Shown here one piece after another: positions 23,901-35,041 of a stretch of DNA of 64,000 bases (the stretch's first letter is position 1; the number at the start of each line of letters is the position of its first letter). Under the pieces are notes generated by a model that was given only the letters and a program-made list of their open reading frames with translations, was not told where the DNA came from and made no database searches. Origin of the DNA: Chiua virens (taxonomy: Eukaryota > Basidiomycota > Agaricomycetes > Boletales > Boletaceae); contig JAHNUO010000003.1 in assembly GCA_019787685.1 (NCBI GenBank), positions 1,736,001-1,800,000 of the forward strand, written 5' to 3'. Made by a program: the position numbers and the translations under genes.

Positions 23901-26185
23901 TCCGACCGCCCGGCAGTGCACAATTCCGCCTCGAGGATGCGCTAAAAACCAATGGAAGAGTGCGTCTTTCGATGGGACTCTTGGCGCGATACTAATCACT
24001 ACCGTCACTAGCATGCTCACTTCTTGGAACTGGGCGTCATCAGGACGTTTGAATTTGTGTCGTCCCTGCGGCGAATGAGTGTTGTCGTGAGGAGACTGAA
24101 GAGCAGCAGCATGGAAATCTATGTCAAGGGCGCACCTGAAGTTATGGTCGATATTTGTGAGAAGGACTCGTGTTCGTTCGACCTTTTACTGGAAGTTTCT
24201 GGTTTCTGACACTTGGAAATGACAGTTCCGCACGACTATGATGATCTCTTGTCGTACTATACCCGGCGAGGATATCGTGTTATCGCCATTGCGGGTAAGA
24301 GTATAGAGGGCTTGTCGTGGCTCAGAGCTCAGAAGATGAAGCGGTTGGTTATCAATTTCCATCACATAATATTTGGCGTTCATGGTTACTATCAGCGAAC
24401 AAGCCGAGTCTAGCTTGCGTTTCCTCGGACTGATCATCTTTGAAAACAGGTTGAAGCCAGGCACAACACCTGCTATCCAAACTCTCAGAACTGCGCATTT
24501 GGCATGCCGGATGATCACCGGAGACAATCCTCTCACTGCCGTCAGCGTGGCGAGAGAGAGTACCTTGATCAACCCAGCTGCACATGTCTTTTCGCCGGTA
24601 TTCATCCAAGGTATGACATGCATTTGAGTTACTTTCCGTCTTGATGATGTATGGTGCAGGGAATGCTACCACCCCGCTTTCGAAGGTGGAATGGTCATGT
24701 ATGGACGATCCTTCATGGAAACTGGATGATTACAGCCTGCGGCCGCTGGCACCGCCCAATCACACTGTTGCAGAGGACGAGGTCGCTTACCAAGATTACA
24801 CACTTGTCGCAACCGGTGATGTGTTTAGGTGGATGATCAATTATGCCCCGCTCGAGACCCTTCAACGGGTAAGTTGTTCTGCGATCCTGTTACTACGATT
24901 TATCGACGAGGTCCATAGATGCTGGTAAAGACACAAGTCTTTGCTCGGATGTCGCCTGACGAGAAGAACGAAGTGGTGGAACGTCTGCAAGCGCTCGGCT
25001 ACACAGTTTTGATGTGTGGCGACGGCGCGAACGATTGCGCTGCACTCAAGGCCGCCGACGTCGGGATATCGCTGTCTGAAGCCGAAGCGTCGGTTGCAGC
25101 GCCTTTCACGAGTAATATCCCCGATATCGGATGCGTTATTGAAGTGATCAAAGAGGGTAGGGCTGCCTTAGCCACGAGCTTCTCATGCTTCAAGTACATG
25201 TGAGTGTTATCCTTGGCTTCAAGTCACAGGAAGCGTCTGATAGTATCGTAGGGCGTTATATTCCTTGATCCAGTTCACCACGATAACGTTGCTCTACTCA
25301 TTCGCATCGTCGCTTGGAGACCTTGAGGTAAGTGATACCTCCATCTGGATGAATTGATAATCACCATGAAGCAGTTCCTCTACATTGATCTATTCATCAT
25401 CATCCCAATCGCGGTCTCCAGTAAGCCATCATAGTGAGGCCTTATCTTCATTCTAATTTACTTTACTTTTCAGTGGGCCGGACGCATCCTTTCCCGAAAA
25501 TCTATCCCAAGCGACCGACTGCCAGTCTTGTTTCGAAGAAAGTCCTCGTCAGCTTGATTGGACAAGTGATCATTACAAGTGGTGTGCAATTGTTCACATT
25601 TATCTGGGTTCGGCGTCAAGAATGGTGAGTTCGAACAAGAATAAACCATATCGCTGCGCTGACGACAGATTGCAGGTATACACCCCCAGGAAAGGACCAC
25701 CCTAATCACGAACACCAACATCTGGACGCGATCAATTACGAAAATACCGTGTTATTCTTAGTGTCCTGCTTCCAGTATGTACTGGTAGCCGCCGTATTTA
25801 GCATTGGCCCACCGTACCGGAAGTCGATATGGACAAACGGTGAGTCATATGGTATATTAAGCGGTTAGACAATTCTCAAAGGAGATATGTCTGAGCAGGA
25901 TGGTTGATGGTATCCATCATCACCTTGTCGCTGTTCAACCTGGTCGTTTTGCTCTGCCCACCAAAGTCAATGGAGTTGATCCTCGAATTGATGCCGATCC
26001 CGTTCTCGGCACGGGCATGGCTCACCGCATTCGTACTCGTGAACGTTGTGGTATCACTCGCCTTTGAAGAGTGGGCAACCGAGTTGATTGCAAAGTTGAT
26101 TGGTGCTTTGATGGTGTTGCGACGGGAGAAGAAGCGGTATCAGGATGGGAAGGCGTACAAGGTAGTGGAAGGTGGGATGAGGTGA
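20938..26185 (+). CDS. ypk9: P5B-type ATPase, Ypk9/ATP13A2 family
   Basis: P5B ATPases of the vacuole/lysosome export polyamines to the cytosol and protect from metal and polyamine stress. The start [20 protein letters not shown] at 20938 opens an about 280-residue Ser/Arg-rich cytosolic N-terminus with [20 protein letters not shown] at the first membrane segment and [15 protein letters not shown]. Catalytic motifs in order: TGESVPV (about 22950), the P5B transmembrane signature [13 protein letters not shown] (about 23450), [15 protein letters not shown] around the phosphorylated Asp (about 23580), VKGAPEVM (ATP site), [17 protein letters not shown] and [25 protein letters not shown] rather than PPELP marks P5B, not the ER P5A (Spf1). 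The last helices end in [11 protein letters not shown]. About twenty short introns; roughly 1,400 residues; no break found. Confidence 0.93.
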
Positions 26186-26422
26186 TTTCACAGTCCATCT
26201 AGCAGTACACCCGCAGCGATGTAGAACGTGTGGAAATGCTATGTTATGTGCAGTGTTGGGAATTGATTCAGATCCCAAGGGGCTGTTGGTCGCTATGCCG
26301 ATAACAAGGGATAAAATTCACATTGTCTAAGGTGTGACTCTTGCAGGTCGTGTTCGCCCACCCACCTTATTCTTTTGTTGCAAACCATCAAGAGCTGGCT
26401 CTTCGTTCATTTTGATATCGCA

Positions 26423-27112
26423 ATGTACACTCTCGTCGTTGCTGCTTTCTGTCTTTTCCTGAGCCTTGCCTCCGCTTTACCGGCACCCGATGTCATCGCT
26501 CGGCAAGCCCCTTCCGCATCGGTCACAGTACCGGCGGTCCTTGCTTCCCCCACGTCCATCACAACCACCAACACCTTCCAGAAGTGAGTCCGCGCACTGT
26601 GCACCGTAATGCGGTCAACGCTGACAGAGTCCCACACAGTGCAAATGGCACGTACACTGAATCATGCGTCTACACGTTCACGCCCGTCAACGGACAAATC
26701 CAAGAAGTCAAGAACTGCACGCTGGCGGCGGGTGAATCTCAAGTGACCACTGGAACCGTTTCCGTACGTCCCCCTTTAACGCTGTTCATGTCGACGCACG
26801 CGACGTCTTTACAGGCATCGTCGACCGCGACCGCGACGGCGTCTGCGTCGCCTATGGTAGCTGCGATCTTTGTTATGCCCGGTACGACCATTCAGGTGCT
26901 GCCGTTCGGTCTGGGTATCTATGGAGGAATCACTGCCATTGCGATCGCTGCGGTTGTGTACGTGACATTCGAGCGTGTCCGGTATCGCAAGGTATGTTGT
27001 AGAGCATGTTCGTTGTGGTGTCACGCTCAATTGGATGCTGTAGAACTTCCGCCAGCAACGTATGGCCGAGACGAACTTGATGGGTTATGGTGTCGGGACG
27101 ACAAAATATTAG
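26423..27112 (+). CDS. Small protein with signal peptide and one transmembrane segment
   Basis: Function unknown. The ATG at 26423 gives MYTLVVAAFCLFLSLASALP, a clear signal peptide with cleavage expected after ASA or LPA. A Thr/Ser/Ala/Val-rich extracellular part follows across four exons (NGTYTESCVYTFTPVNGQIQ, NCTLAAGESQVTTGTV), with N-glycosylation sequons at NGT and NCT and two cysteines that could pair. The next exon carries ASSTATATASASPMVAA, then a hydrophobic stretch GIYGGITAIAIAAVVYVTF followed by a basic stop-transfer run (RVRYRKNFRQQR). The last exon ends GTTKY at the TAG. The topology is a single-pass cell-surface protein of about 160 residues with a short cytosolic tail. All four introns are canonical. 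Confidence 0.6.
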
Positions 27113-27361
27113 ATAGATCGAGCACGATGCTCGGTCGTTTGCCAAGTCCGAGACTCGGCAATGGATACTTTTTTTCTTTCCAACTGGTTGGGTGATATTT
27201 TTTCGTTCTTCGGTGACTTATTTTTTTAATTGGTATTTGCTGTGACAAGGAGGTGTGCGCTGACCTAATAATTGTACGTTCTGTGTGAAGCCAGCGGCTC
27301 ACACCAATTGTTATAATCATCGTAATAGACTAACAAACGGATTCTAAAACCAATTGTCGCC

Positions 27362-28777
27362 ATGTCTGATCGAGTTGGTTTGGTCGCTGTCGATAACCTT
27401 ACCGTGACTTTCCTCGTGGACAACTGCATCGAATGGTGAGGTCGCCAATTTACATTCAACACGTATATTTACGACGATGATTCCGATGGCAGGATGACCA
27501 AACTTCCTCCAGGTTTCAGCCATGAGCTGCGCCAACATCTATTCGATCATCAGCCTGCCAATGACCCGATGACGGGCGTCCCTATCCTTGATTTTGAGAA
27601 CTTTTGCTGTGGTAAATATGTGATCTAGCCGGGTACGAGATCTGAATCTTGACTACGCATTTCAGGGGCGCACGGGTTCTCTGCCCTGATCGTATGTCCC
27701 AGCGCCAACAGTATATTCCCGCTGAACGTGACGTACAGGAAACGCATGTCGACGGCTGGGACAAACGCCTCATCCTCTTCGACGCCGGACCCGACTCCAA
27801 ATCCATCGTCCGCAACGCAACCGCGATGCAGGCACGCGTGGACGACGTCGAGACCGTGATACTTTCGCATTGGCATAGCGACCATTCCGGCGGGATCCTC
27901 GCCTTCCTTGGTATGCGCAGTCCCGACGCACGCGAATGCACCTGTCGACCTGCACCCCGATCGTCCAGAGGCTCGTGGTATCGCTGTTCCGCCGACGTAT
28001 GAAACTATCATCGGTCGGTTGCCGGATGACCCGACGTTTGACCAGATCGAGCACGCGGGTGGGCGGGTGAGGACGTCCAAGGTTGCGCATACCATCGCGG
28101 GAGGTACTGTCTACGTCAGCGGTGAAATCCCCAGGGTAACGCCGTTCGAGGCTGGACTGCTTGGCGGGGTGCGGTTCCTGAGAGAAGAGGGGCGATGGAT
28201 ATCTGAACCAGTCTGTCTTGTTTCCGTCCTCCGAGCTACGTCACGGTTGACTCTGATGGGCACTGCGACTAACAGCACCTTATGGACGAGCGATATGCTG
28301 CCATTGACGTTGCCGGGAAGGGTTTGGTCATATTCAGCGCGTTCGTGTATTCCTTGTTTTATTAAGGGCAAGGGGTCGGATTAACCTTGCCGCCCGCTGG
28401 CGATGCAGGTGTTCACATGCGGGCATCGTCAATGTGATCAAGGATGCAGTGCGAAAGCTTGCCAGACCTGTCTACATGGTGAGCTGTGTCTCTCTCCTGC
28501 TGCGCTCGCCAAGACAACAACCCAGGTGATCGGTGGTCTCCATCTCGCTGGTCCCGAGCTGGTCCCTCGTATCCCCGATACAGTCAACTTTTTAGCGAAC
28601 GAGCTCCGGCCTGCGCCGACCTATGTATTGCCAATGCATTGCTCTGGGTTCCAATCCAAGATTGCATTGCAACATGCACTTGGAGAAGGTTGTGTTCCCG
28701 CGGGTGTTGGTATGAAAGTAGACGTTCGTGGAGACCGCGAGGGAGATGCGAGACTGTTCCCTGCTGTATTTACGTAG
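27362..28777 (+). CDS. MBL-fold metallo-hydrolase
   Basis: Metallo-beta-lactamase-fold hydrolase related to the archaeal/fungal group often named after 7,8-dihydropterin-6-yl-methyl aminobenzene phosphate synthase. The start MSDRVGLVAVDNLTVTFLVD is at 27362. Zinc ligands lie in VETVILSHWHSDHSGG (HxHxDH, about 27870-27895). Later come VSGEIPRVTPFEAGLLGGVR, MDERYAAIDVAGKGLVIFSA, a spliced CSHAGIVNVIKDAV carrying the next His, and GGLHLAGPE; ALPMHC-like VLPMHCSGFQSK supplies the last His. It ends LFPAVFT at the TAG. At 27908 the reading frame changes: either a 58-nt GTATGC...CCAG intron joins FL to EARGIAVPP, or one base is missing and APVDLHPDRPEARG is coding. The catalytic set is complete. Substrate not predictable. 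Confidence 0.82.
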
Positions 28778-29617
28778 ACTGATCATGGAAATTGCTTTTA
28801 CGTCTTTCAGCTAACTGTTTCAATGCACATGCTTTACAGTCCTCAAGCCGCCATCCAACTTAGAGTCGCAGGGGACACAAGAAGCGGAGAATGCCACTCA
28901 GTGGTCTTGGAGGTGCTACGGTGATGGCGCAAGATAGGCCTCAGAGGCCTCGGGGATCAGAGTACCCCTGGGGGCCTCAAGACGAGCATAAAAGCGACTC
29001 CTTGGAATGGCGAAGCGGCCACTGGCAATGGCACATAGATCCTATCATCGATGGACGAATCAACAACGCCACGCCCGAAGCAGCTGTTCCGCCAGAAGAC
29101 ATGAACGAAAACGCGGTCTACTTCACTCGAATCAGGCTGACGGGTCTCTCGTGGTACCGTGCAATCTCAAGGAATTACAAGCATACCACTGCCAGAGTCC
29201 CATTACGTTGCGAGACCAGAATTTTCTGTGCTACATCACCATTCGCTCAATGGGCCAACGAGAGTTCGAGTGCGACGAAGTTTCCTGAGGAGCGTTCCAC
29301 TGAGTCAATGAGCCGGAGAACTACTACTAGTACGGTACAACTGGAAATTTGAACTGCCGCACCTTCACCACTCCGCCGGGAGCCCGCCACACAAATCATT
29401 TGTCAGCACTCTTTTGGTCTTCATTGTCCGTCTGCTGTTCCTTTAGGACCATAAGTAGTATTCATCGATAGTATTCATCTGCTTACAATGAGTTGAGGGA
29501 CATGATTGCCGCATAGCCCATTAGAGATATATTAGATAAATAATAAAGTGAACAAATGCTATGCCGGCCGTTAGTACAGTGACTTTCCCCCTTTGATGAG
29601 TCCGAACCATCAGTGCT
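28778..29617. other. Convergent intergenic region with one unassigned open frame
   Basis: About 840 bp between the MBL-fold gene and the next minus-strand gene. The segment 28891-29352 is open on the plus strand and is listed separately. The remainder (29353-29617) is A/T-richer and probably 3' UTR. Confidence 0.4.
28891..29352 (+). CDS. Possible hypothetical protein (uncertain)
   Basis: An uninterrupted frame of 153 codons starts with ATG at 28891 (a second ATG, MAQDRPQRPRG, lies at 28924) and ends at a TGA at 29350-29352. The product is hydrophilic and Trp-rich near its centre (SLEWRSGHWQWHIDPIIDG). No domain is recognised and no intron is needed, which is unusual here because almost every other gene is split. 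It could be a chance frame or an exon of a gene I cannot resolve. Confidence 0.25.
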   Translation: MPLSGLGGATVMAQDRPQRPRGSEYPWGPQDEHKSDSLEWRSGHWQWHIDPIIDGRINNATPEAAVPPEDMNENAVYFTRIRLTGLSWYRAISRNYKHTTARVPLRCETRIFCATSPFAQWANESSSATKFPEERSTESMSRRTTTSTVQLEI

Positions 29618-31939
29618 TCAGCTCTCCTCGATAATCATCGGCCGCCCCTTTGTCAGCATTGGCGGAAGCTGAGCGCTGGCAGCATCATGCATAAAGTTCT
29701 CATCTACGTCCCGGAGGAGACGATGGAACTTTTGCATCGTGTTGGCTTTAGGAGGCGAGGTGTCGTGTATCATGTCGACAACACGAGAGTCCTCGTATCG
29801 CGAACCATTTTTACCGTAATATCCGACGAAGTCCAACGTCTCCTCGCATTCTTCGCCCCACTCGTCGTCCAGCTTGAGCACACGCCACACGTGTTGCTGC
29901 GATATATTGTCAACCAACCAGAAGGTACTATTACTTCACAGACAACACACCTTTTCAACGCAGCAATTGGGTGCACCGTCCCAGTGCGTTGGCGTTTTTA
30001 ATCCAGCGAGTTCCCTAATTCGGTCTTCCACAAAGTTATATTGTCCCAGCACCTCAGAGACGCGCTGGGGTTTTGCCTTGGATTGCATGTAGTCCATCCA
30101 TCCATTATGGTTCTCGACGTGTGATCGAATATAATTGGCGATCGCCTCGTCTTTTTCTTCTTGGGTATCTGCTAGTCGACCAGGTATCGGTGGTGACAAA
30201 GGGCGTCGACTCGAGCCGGCGTATTGGTCCTGGCGTGATGATCTATGTCGTGCGTTCGGAGACGTGCGTCGCGAGTGACCATATGATCCACTCTCCGAAA
30301 CGGGTGACCTTCCCCTCGCGGGCCTGGCGTAGTTGCTTTTCGACAATCGTTCTATTTGCGCCTCACGTGTCACGAGCGAATATGTAGGTGGAGAAAATGT
30401 CGGACTGGGCGAGGACCGCTCGGAAATGGAATTATGGCGCATGTCCGAAGGCTGGAGAGGAGGACGTGGCAGGTAACCTTGCAGCACGAGCTGATAGGAA
30501 AAGGCATTAAACAGCTGTTCCGATTGCATCCGCTGGACGGTGCTTACAGCTTCCACGAAGACACTCAATGTTCTCTCCTTTGAAACACCAAGGTGCGCCT
30601 GTTGAACCTGCAATTGATCGTGCTGATCGATTCGCATGAAGAATTGCCGGAATCTTCCCCTCATGGTGTATACCTTGGCTGGACCTGACACAGAAAATTA
30701 GCTATGACGGTTAGATAATGCGATCGAACGTCAACCATCTATACGGGATGGCCCCGCCTGTAGGGCATTGCAGACCTCGACCGCATCCGCCCAGAAGCCA
30801 TCTTCTGGATCATCCGCGACCTTCAGCGGAACTCTGACCTCTGCTAACTGTGGATCAGGTACACCACTTCTCAAGTCTTCGATCAGTAACGTTAACATTC
30901 GCAGTGGCCTCGTGGGATTTTGTGGAGGGGGCTGGGAAATGGCCATAGCTGAAACTAGTGAGTAAAGTTCAGATTACTATCAACAATCCTTACATGGATT
31001 CGACTGCCCGACAGATGTCCCATCGGACGTAACACCAGGTGGCGCGGAATAAGTTACCTGGGGGTCAAGTTGTCCAGATCTTCCCATAGATAGCCCCCCA
31101 TAGTTGTGTTGGGGGGTCGCAAACGTGCGGGCTGCGGCAGCTTGTCCCGACGAAGGCTGGGCACTTGGCTGATTGAAAGACGGATTCACTGGAACGGGAC
31201 GATTTCTGTTCGATGCGTTGCTGGTCCGTCCTGCATTCAGCGGTGGCGCCACACCGATTGACATTCCACCGGTATTGCTTGAACCTTCGGCGGCACTTCC
31301 ACTCGTGTGGTTAGACATGTAATTCGCAGCGGGTATCGTCCGAGCGCGCAGAGGAACGAGCAGTCACACTCGGTGGACTAGGGCCTACTTGAATTCGTAA
31401 GGGTAGTTGCAGAGGACGCTGTGAGCCTAAACTTGTTGGTTCGATCCGAGTACTGGTCGCCTTTCTTCTTCCTAGGTGCCCGTGGCTTGGGAACTTTCGG
31501 TTTTTGGGGTGCGGGAGGCGCTTGACCGGGGAGAAAATAGGATACTGTGGGTTGTGTATCGACTGCGGCTTGATACGTGCTGACGTCGGTGTTGAGGGAC
31601 GAGAAGCCAACTGCCTGGCGTATAAGGGGTGTGTTTTCAAATGTCGGAGTTTCTGCGTCCTCATTGTGGGAGACAGAGGCGACAAGGTCCCCATCGTCGG
31701 AAGCGGGCGAGAAGGAGCGCCTTTGTCGTTTCTGAGAGAAAAGGCCAAGGAAAAGTTTCAGAATTCGAGCAGCAGCGCGAGGGTGGACTCACCGATGGAG
31801 GGGAGGACTCACGACTGCTAACGTCGACGGAGTGAGCAGAGTGATTAGGCATATTTGAGATGGCGAGTCAAGAGACTTACGAGGATGCCCGACGCCTTCC
31901 TACACCGAAACCAGCGTTGTTATCGCTGTCCCCGTCCAT
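29618..31939 (-). CDS. Ser/Pro-rich protein of unknown function
   Basis: No domain recognised. The start proposed is MDGDSDNNAGFGVGRRRASS at 31937-31939, spliced through GTAAGT to SRESSPPSKRQRRSFSP, a nuclear-localisation-like basic patch. Exon 3 holds PAPQKPKVPKPRAPRKKKGD and KFRLTASSATTLTNSS. A separate ATG at 31316-31318 (MSNHTSG) might look like a second gene, but only about 60 bp separate it from the previous stop and it sits in a good branch site (CTAAC). A GTAGGC...CGAAG intron joins the frames instead. Then come PTRPLRMLTLLIEDLRSGVP, EDGFWADAVEVCNALQAGPS and VYTMRGRFRQFFMRIDQHDQ. The C-terminal exon reads HVWRVLKLDDEWGEECEETL and ends MIIEES. About 600 residues. The central GRFRQFF region is the best conserved-looking part. 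Gene limits are moderately sure. Confidence 0.5.
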
Positions 31940-32256
31940 TTGCAGAGTACTTGACCAAACTGGGACAGTCCAAGAGGTAAGTGCGGAGCTACTTAATGTC
32001 TGCGGTGAGGCTGTGGGGACCTGCGCAAGGTCACATCGCAAGGGTCGGTTGAGCCTTTGTGGCTTTTGTCCACCTTGGCGGTAAAAAATGAGCGTAACAT
32101 TAATGCAACTTATTAGCGACAAACTTCAAGGTTACGCTGATACACTTATTTAAGCGACTACTAAATGGAACAATTGGAATGAGTGCCTGAACTTTGTCTC
32201 ATTGGCAACTATTTACATCATGATGACTGTTCCATTATTCCTTCCTCCAACAGCGG
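31940..32256. other. Intergenic region between minus-strand genes
   Basis: The region holds the promoter of the Ser/Pro-rich gene and the 3' UTR of the amidohydrolase-like gene. A 74-codon plus-strand frame at 31860-32084 is antisense to the first exon of the Ser/Pro-rich gene and is taken as a shadow. Confidence 0.4.
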
Positions 32257-33454
32257 TCAAACCGATCCGTAGATACGCTCAGCGTTATCAATGAAGATCT
32301 TGTCCATTTCAGTCCTGCGAGACTGCCAACTCGCGGAATGACTCCAACACGCTCTTGTACCAATTCTCTGCTAGCTCAGGCGAACCACTAGCAAACGCAG
32401 GTGATGATCCATAAATGATTCGCTCGAACCCGAAGGCTTCCAAGACGGGGACAACTGAGTGCCGACGTGAGCCAGTATATCATCCAGTGGTCGCTGACTT
32501 ACTGAAAAGTTTGATAATGTTTTTCAATTCCATTTCCTCGAGCTTTCCTTCTGATCTCGCAGTCGACTCGGGTAAAGCCCATGCAGGGGGAAGCAGTTTC
32601 ACGTGTACATTTTCGAAGAGAGAAAGTAAGGAGACTCGTTGTCGGAAGGTGGTATACGATGGATGGTTCATCATCGTGACCACCGGCAGGACCGACTCGA
32701 GAGGCGGGGGTAGCAAGTTGGCTGGATGGGATACGTCAGGAAACGGTCGAAAGTCGATGGGTCCACCTACATAGGACGATTGGGGTACGCTTCGTGTTGG
32801 CATCCGACTTGATAGCTTTGGTGAGGAGGTTGACAAAACTGTCGTAAAAGGATGCATCGGTAGCGATAATCCCTCTTTCAATTTCAATATCTACGACTCG
32901 ACTGTGTTCCAGTGCCCAACGTAGGTTTTTGGCCGGTGTCTCCACCTGAGCTTGGTCCTTGGCATCCTCCTCGGCCTCTGCCGCCACAGTGATCGCACCA
33001 TCGTATACCGTCGTCAGCGCAGGAAGGGGAGTATCCGTTGCATGTATGTATGTAGGATAATCTGTGCTCGAGAGAGAGAACGGGATAAGGACGGAAAGGA
33101 CACGCGCATCAGTCAGATCGGCTTGCAGTCTGATGTGATGAGACCGATCAGTGTATTTACGCGAGATGAACGCCTCACGATATCAGGGAGCTGACGATCG
33201 CTTGTGGAGAGTGCCCCCTGGACGACAGCACGACCGCTCGTCTGCGTGCTGACTCGAGGTGATTAATATCTGCATCGCACGTGCCGGACTGGAGGGTGAA
33301 TTGGAGATGGGAGTCAACGATGCCAGATGGAAGTGATGAGACTCGGTGTGGGTGGTATTTGAAAAGTGTCAGATGTGCCAGTACTAGGCGAGCTGAAGAC
33401 AGACAACGGAAGACGGGGGATCTCTTTGGGTCTGCGACGCTGAGGTGGGGTCAT
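32257..33454 (-). CDS. Amidohydrolase-like protein with altered metal motifs and a 3' frameshift
   Basis: The C-terminal exons resemble amidohydrolase-related TIM-barrel proteins: VLEAFGFERIIYGSSPAFAS and SPELAENWYKSVLESFREL. Upstream exons give GIVDSHLQFTLQSGTCDADI, LQADLTDARVLSVLIPFSLS, TDYPTYIHATDTPLPALTTV, AKNLRWALEHSRVVDIEIER, DASFYDSFVNLLTKAIKSDA and NLLPPPLESVLPVVTMMNHP. In active family members the first barrel strand has DxHxH and the last a GSD; here they read DSHLQ and GSS, so metal binding is doubtful. The frame ends at TGA 32309-32311, but dropping one G at 32314-32315 continues with TEMDKIFIDNAERIYGSV to a TGA at 32257. The first exon is uncertain: an ATG lies at 33452-33454 in another frame and a CTTCAG acceptor near 33408 could join it. 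Confidence 0.55.
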
Positions 33455-33544
33455 GATGGTTAAAGATGAATATCCAACTCTCACGCTTAATAGTCCTTCA
33501 ACCGAGTAAGTAAAGTGTACAGAAATCTACAAGGTGTCCGTGTC

Positions 33545-34668
33545 TCATGTACCACCATTCAGTGGTCGTCGAAGCCATGGCTTAGGGGAAACGAGCGTCG
33601 TCGAGCGCCGCATCCAATCCGACCATCTTTGTGCCTGTTTTCTTGTCTTCAAGTATTGTTAAGCTTGAATCTGATTTCGTTGTGCGTTCGACTTACCGCT
33701 TGATCCCCGTCGTCGATCTCTGTAGCAAAAAAGTCGTCAAAGACCTGTAGTGCATGTTGACGTTCCTCTTTCCGACCTTGTTCCCATCCTTCATCGAACC
33801 CATTTTGTCTACCAATCTTCCGCCCCTGCTTGAGCCCGATCTCCTGTCCCTCCACAAAGCCGTACTGTCGCCCTTCTTCGTATCCATCCCCGCGCCCATT
33901 ATCGTATCCCTCCACATGTCCTGCATCGAATCCTTCAATCCGACCCGTTTTGAACCACTTGTCCATTCCGTATCTCATCCCTTCCTCCCTCCCAGCTTGT
34001 CTTGCCTGTACATTCCTAAATTCCATCTGGAACTTTCTCGCGGTGTCGCGGGCGCGGGCGGCACTCTCGTCCGCTTCGTTTCTCTGCCTCTCGAGTAACG
34101 CCACGTCTGCCTGCAGACGCTTCACGTCCCGCTCGAGGGTCTCGATCTGCATCTGGTATCGTTTGATCTCCTCTTTTGCGCGCGCGGTCTCGAGTTCTAG
34201 GACGTATTTGCTAGACTCGGCATTTGAGACGCGGGTGGTCAATTCGTGTGTCCTGGACTCTGCATGTTCAGCCCTCGATACAGCCTGATTTGCTCGACGG
34301 ATCTCCCGATCCAGTCTATCACCTGTTGATCGAAGCAGCGACTTGAGTTTGTGAGCCTGCTTCTCTTCTTCCGCGAGTACGAGGCCCAGGATGGAGGAAG
34401 TCCGTGACCGTGGCTCTCGACTGCGACCAGTGCTGGAGGAAGACTGGCGTTGGCTACGGGAACGACCGGCTTCCGCACCGTCGATGGCATTGATGAGTGC
34501 GGGGTCCTTGAGGTACCCGGTTAATGGTGAAGGTGCGGACGTGGCCTCCCGTATCTGCGCAATTATGTCAGTCTGGTCGCGGAGGTCACTTTTCCTGGCA
34601 GGCTCAGGGTGCAGGTCGTCATTAGAGAAGTCGGAAGCGAGGTGTTCATGGAATCGGGAGGTGCTCAT
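33545..34668 (-). CDS. Coiled-coil protein with Gly-periodic (Yae1-like) repeats
   Basis: Function unknown. The start MSTSRFHEHLASDFSNDDLH is at 34666-34668. Residues 1-100 are polar and Ser/Arg-rich. Residues about 110-230 are a long coiled coil (KLKSLLRSTGDRLDREIRRA, YQMQIETLERDVKRLQADVA). Residues about 235-315 form regularly spaced glycines: GREEGMRYGMDKW, GRIEGFDAGHVEGYDNG, RGDGYEEGRQYGFVEGQEIG and LKQGRKIGRQNGFDEGWEQG, a pattern like the Yae1 N-terminal family, in which G-rich repeats pack as helical hairpins. The frame runs to GDQA and a GTAAGT intron leads to AQRWSDWMRRSTTLVSP and TGA at 33545-33547. The last exon is inferred only from splice sites. It shares a 373-bp upstream region with Tudor-SN. 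Confidence 0.7.
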
Positions 34669-35041
34669 AGGCTGGAATACGGAGTGGAAACACGATGCAG
34701 GTGCAGGATACTCCAGTGTGGGTTGAGGGAGGATGAAATGCCTATAACTGCGCCTTTCGTGCCTTTTACCGTTCAGGAGCGCTGCGAGGCACTGCCAACA
34801 GCGACCCGACTTCGTCCACGCCAACTACATACGACTCGTGGTCCCCGCATGTTGAGAACAAGTTTAGCTATCTCGCACGCAAGTTTAGTGATTGAACGCT
34901 TTTTTCATTACCTTTCTTTGTTCTGGTCAGGAGTAGTAGTCAATGAGTAGCCTTGGTGATTCAGAAAAAGGAAACAATTTCGCATCCGACCTCCAACAAA
35001 ACCGTACGGTCTTATCTGTCAAACGCTCAACTTTCTCTATC
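34669..35041. promoter_or_regulatory. Head-to-head promoter, coiled-coil gene and Tudor-SN
   Basis: Both start codons face outward from this 373-bp spacer. It contains T-rich runs (about 34890-34925) suited to a nucleosome-free promoter. No specific factor site is evident. Confidence 0.4.

Noticed and set aside
22000..26000. P5A (Spf1-type) assignment for the ATPase
   Set aside because: The transmembrane signature is PPALP, which belongs to P5B, and the N-terminal GYEV segment fits Ypk9.
31860..32084. Plus-strand 74-codon frame
   Set aside because: Antisense to the first exon of the Ser/Pro-rich gene, whose splice site fits well.
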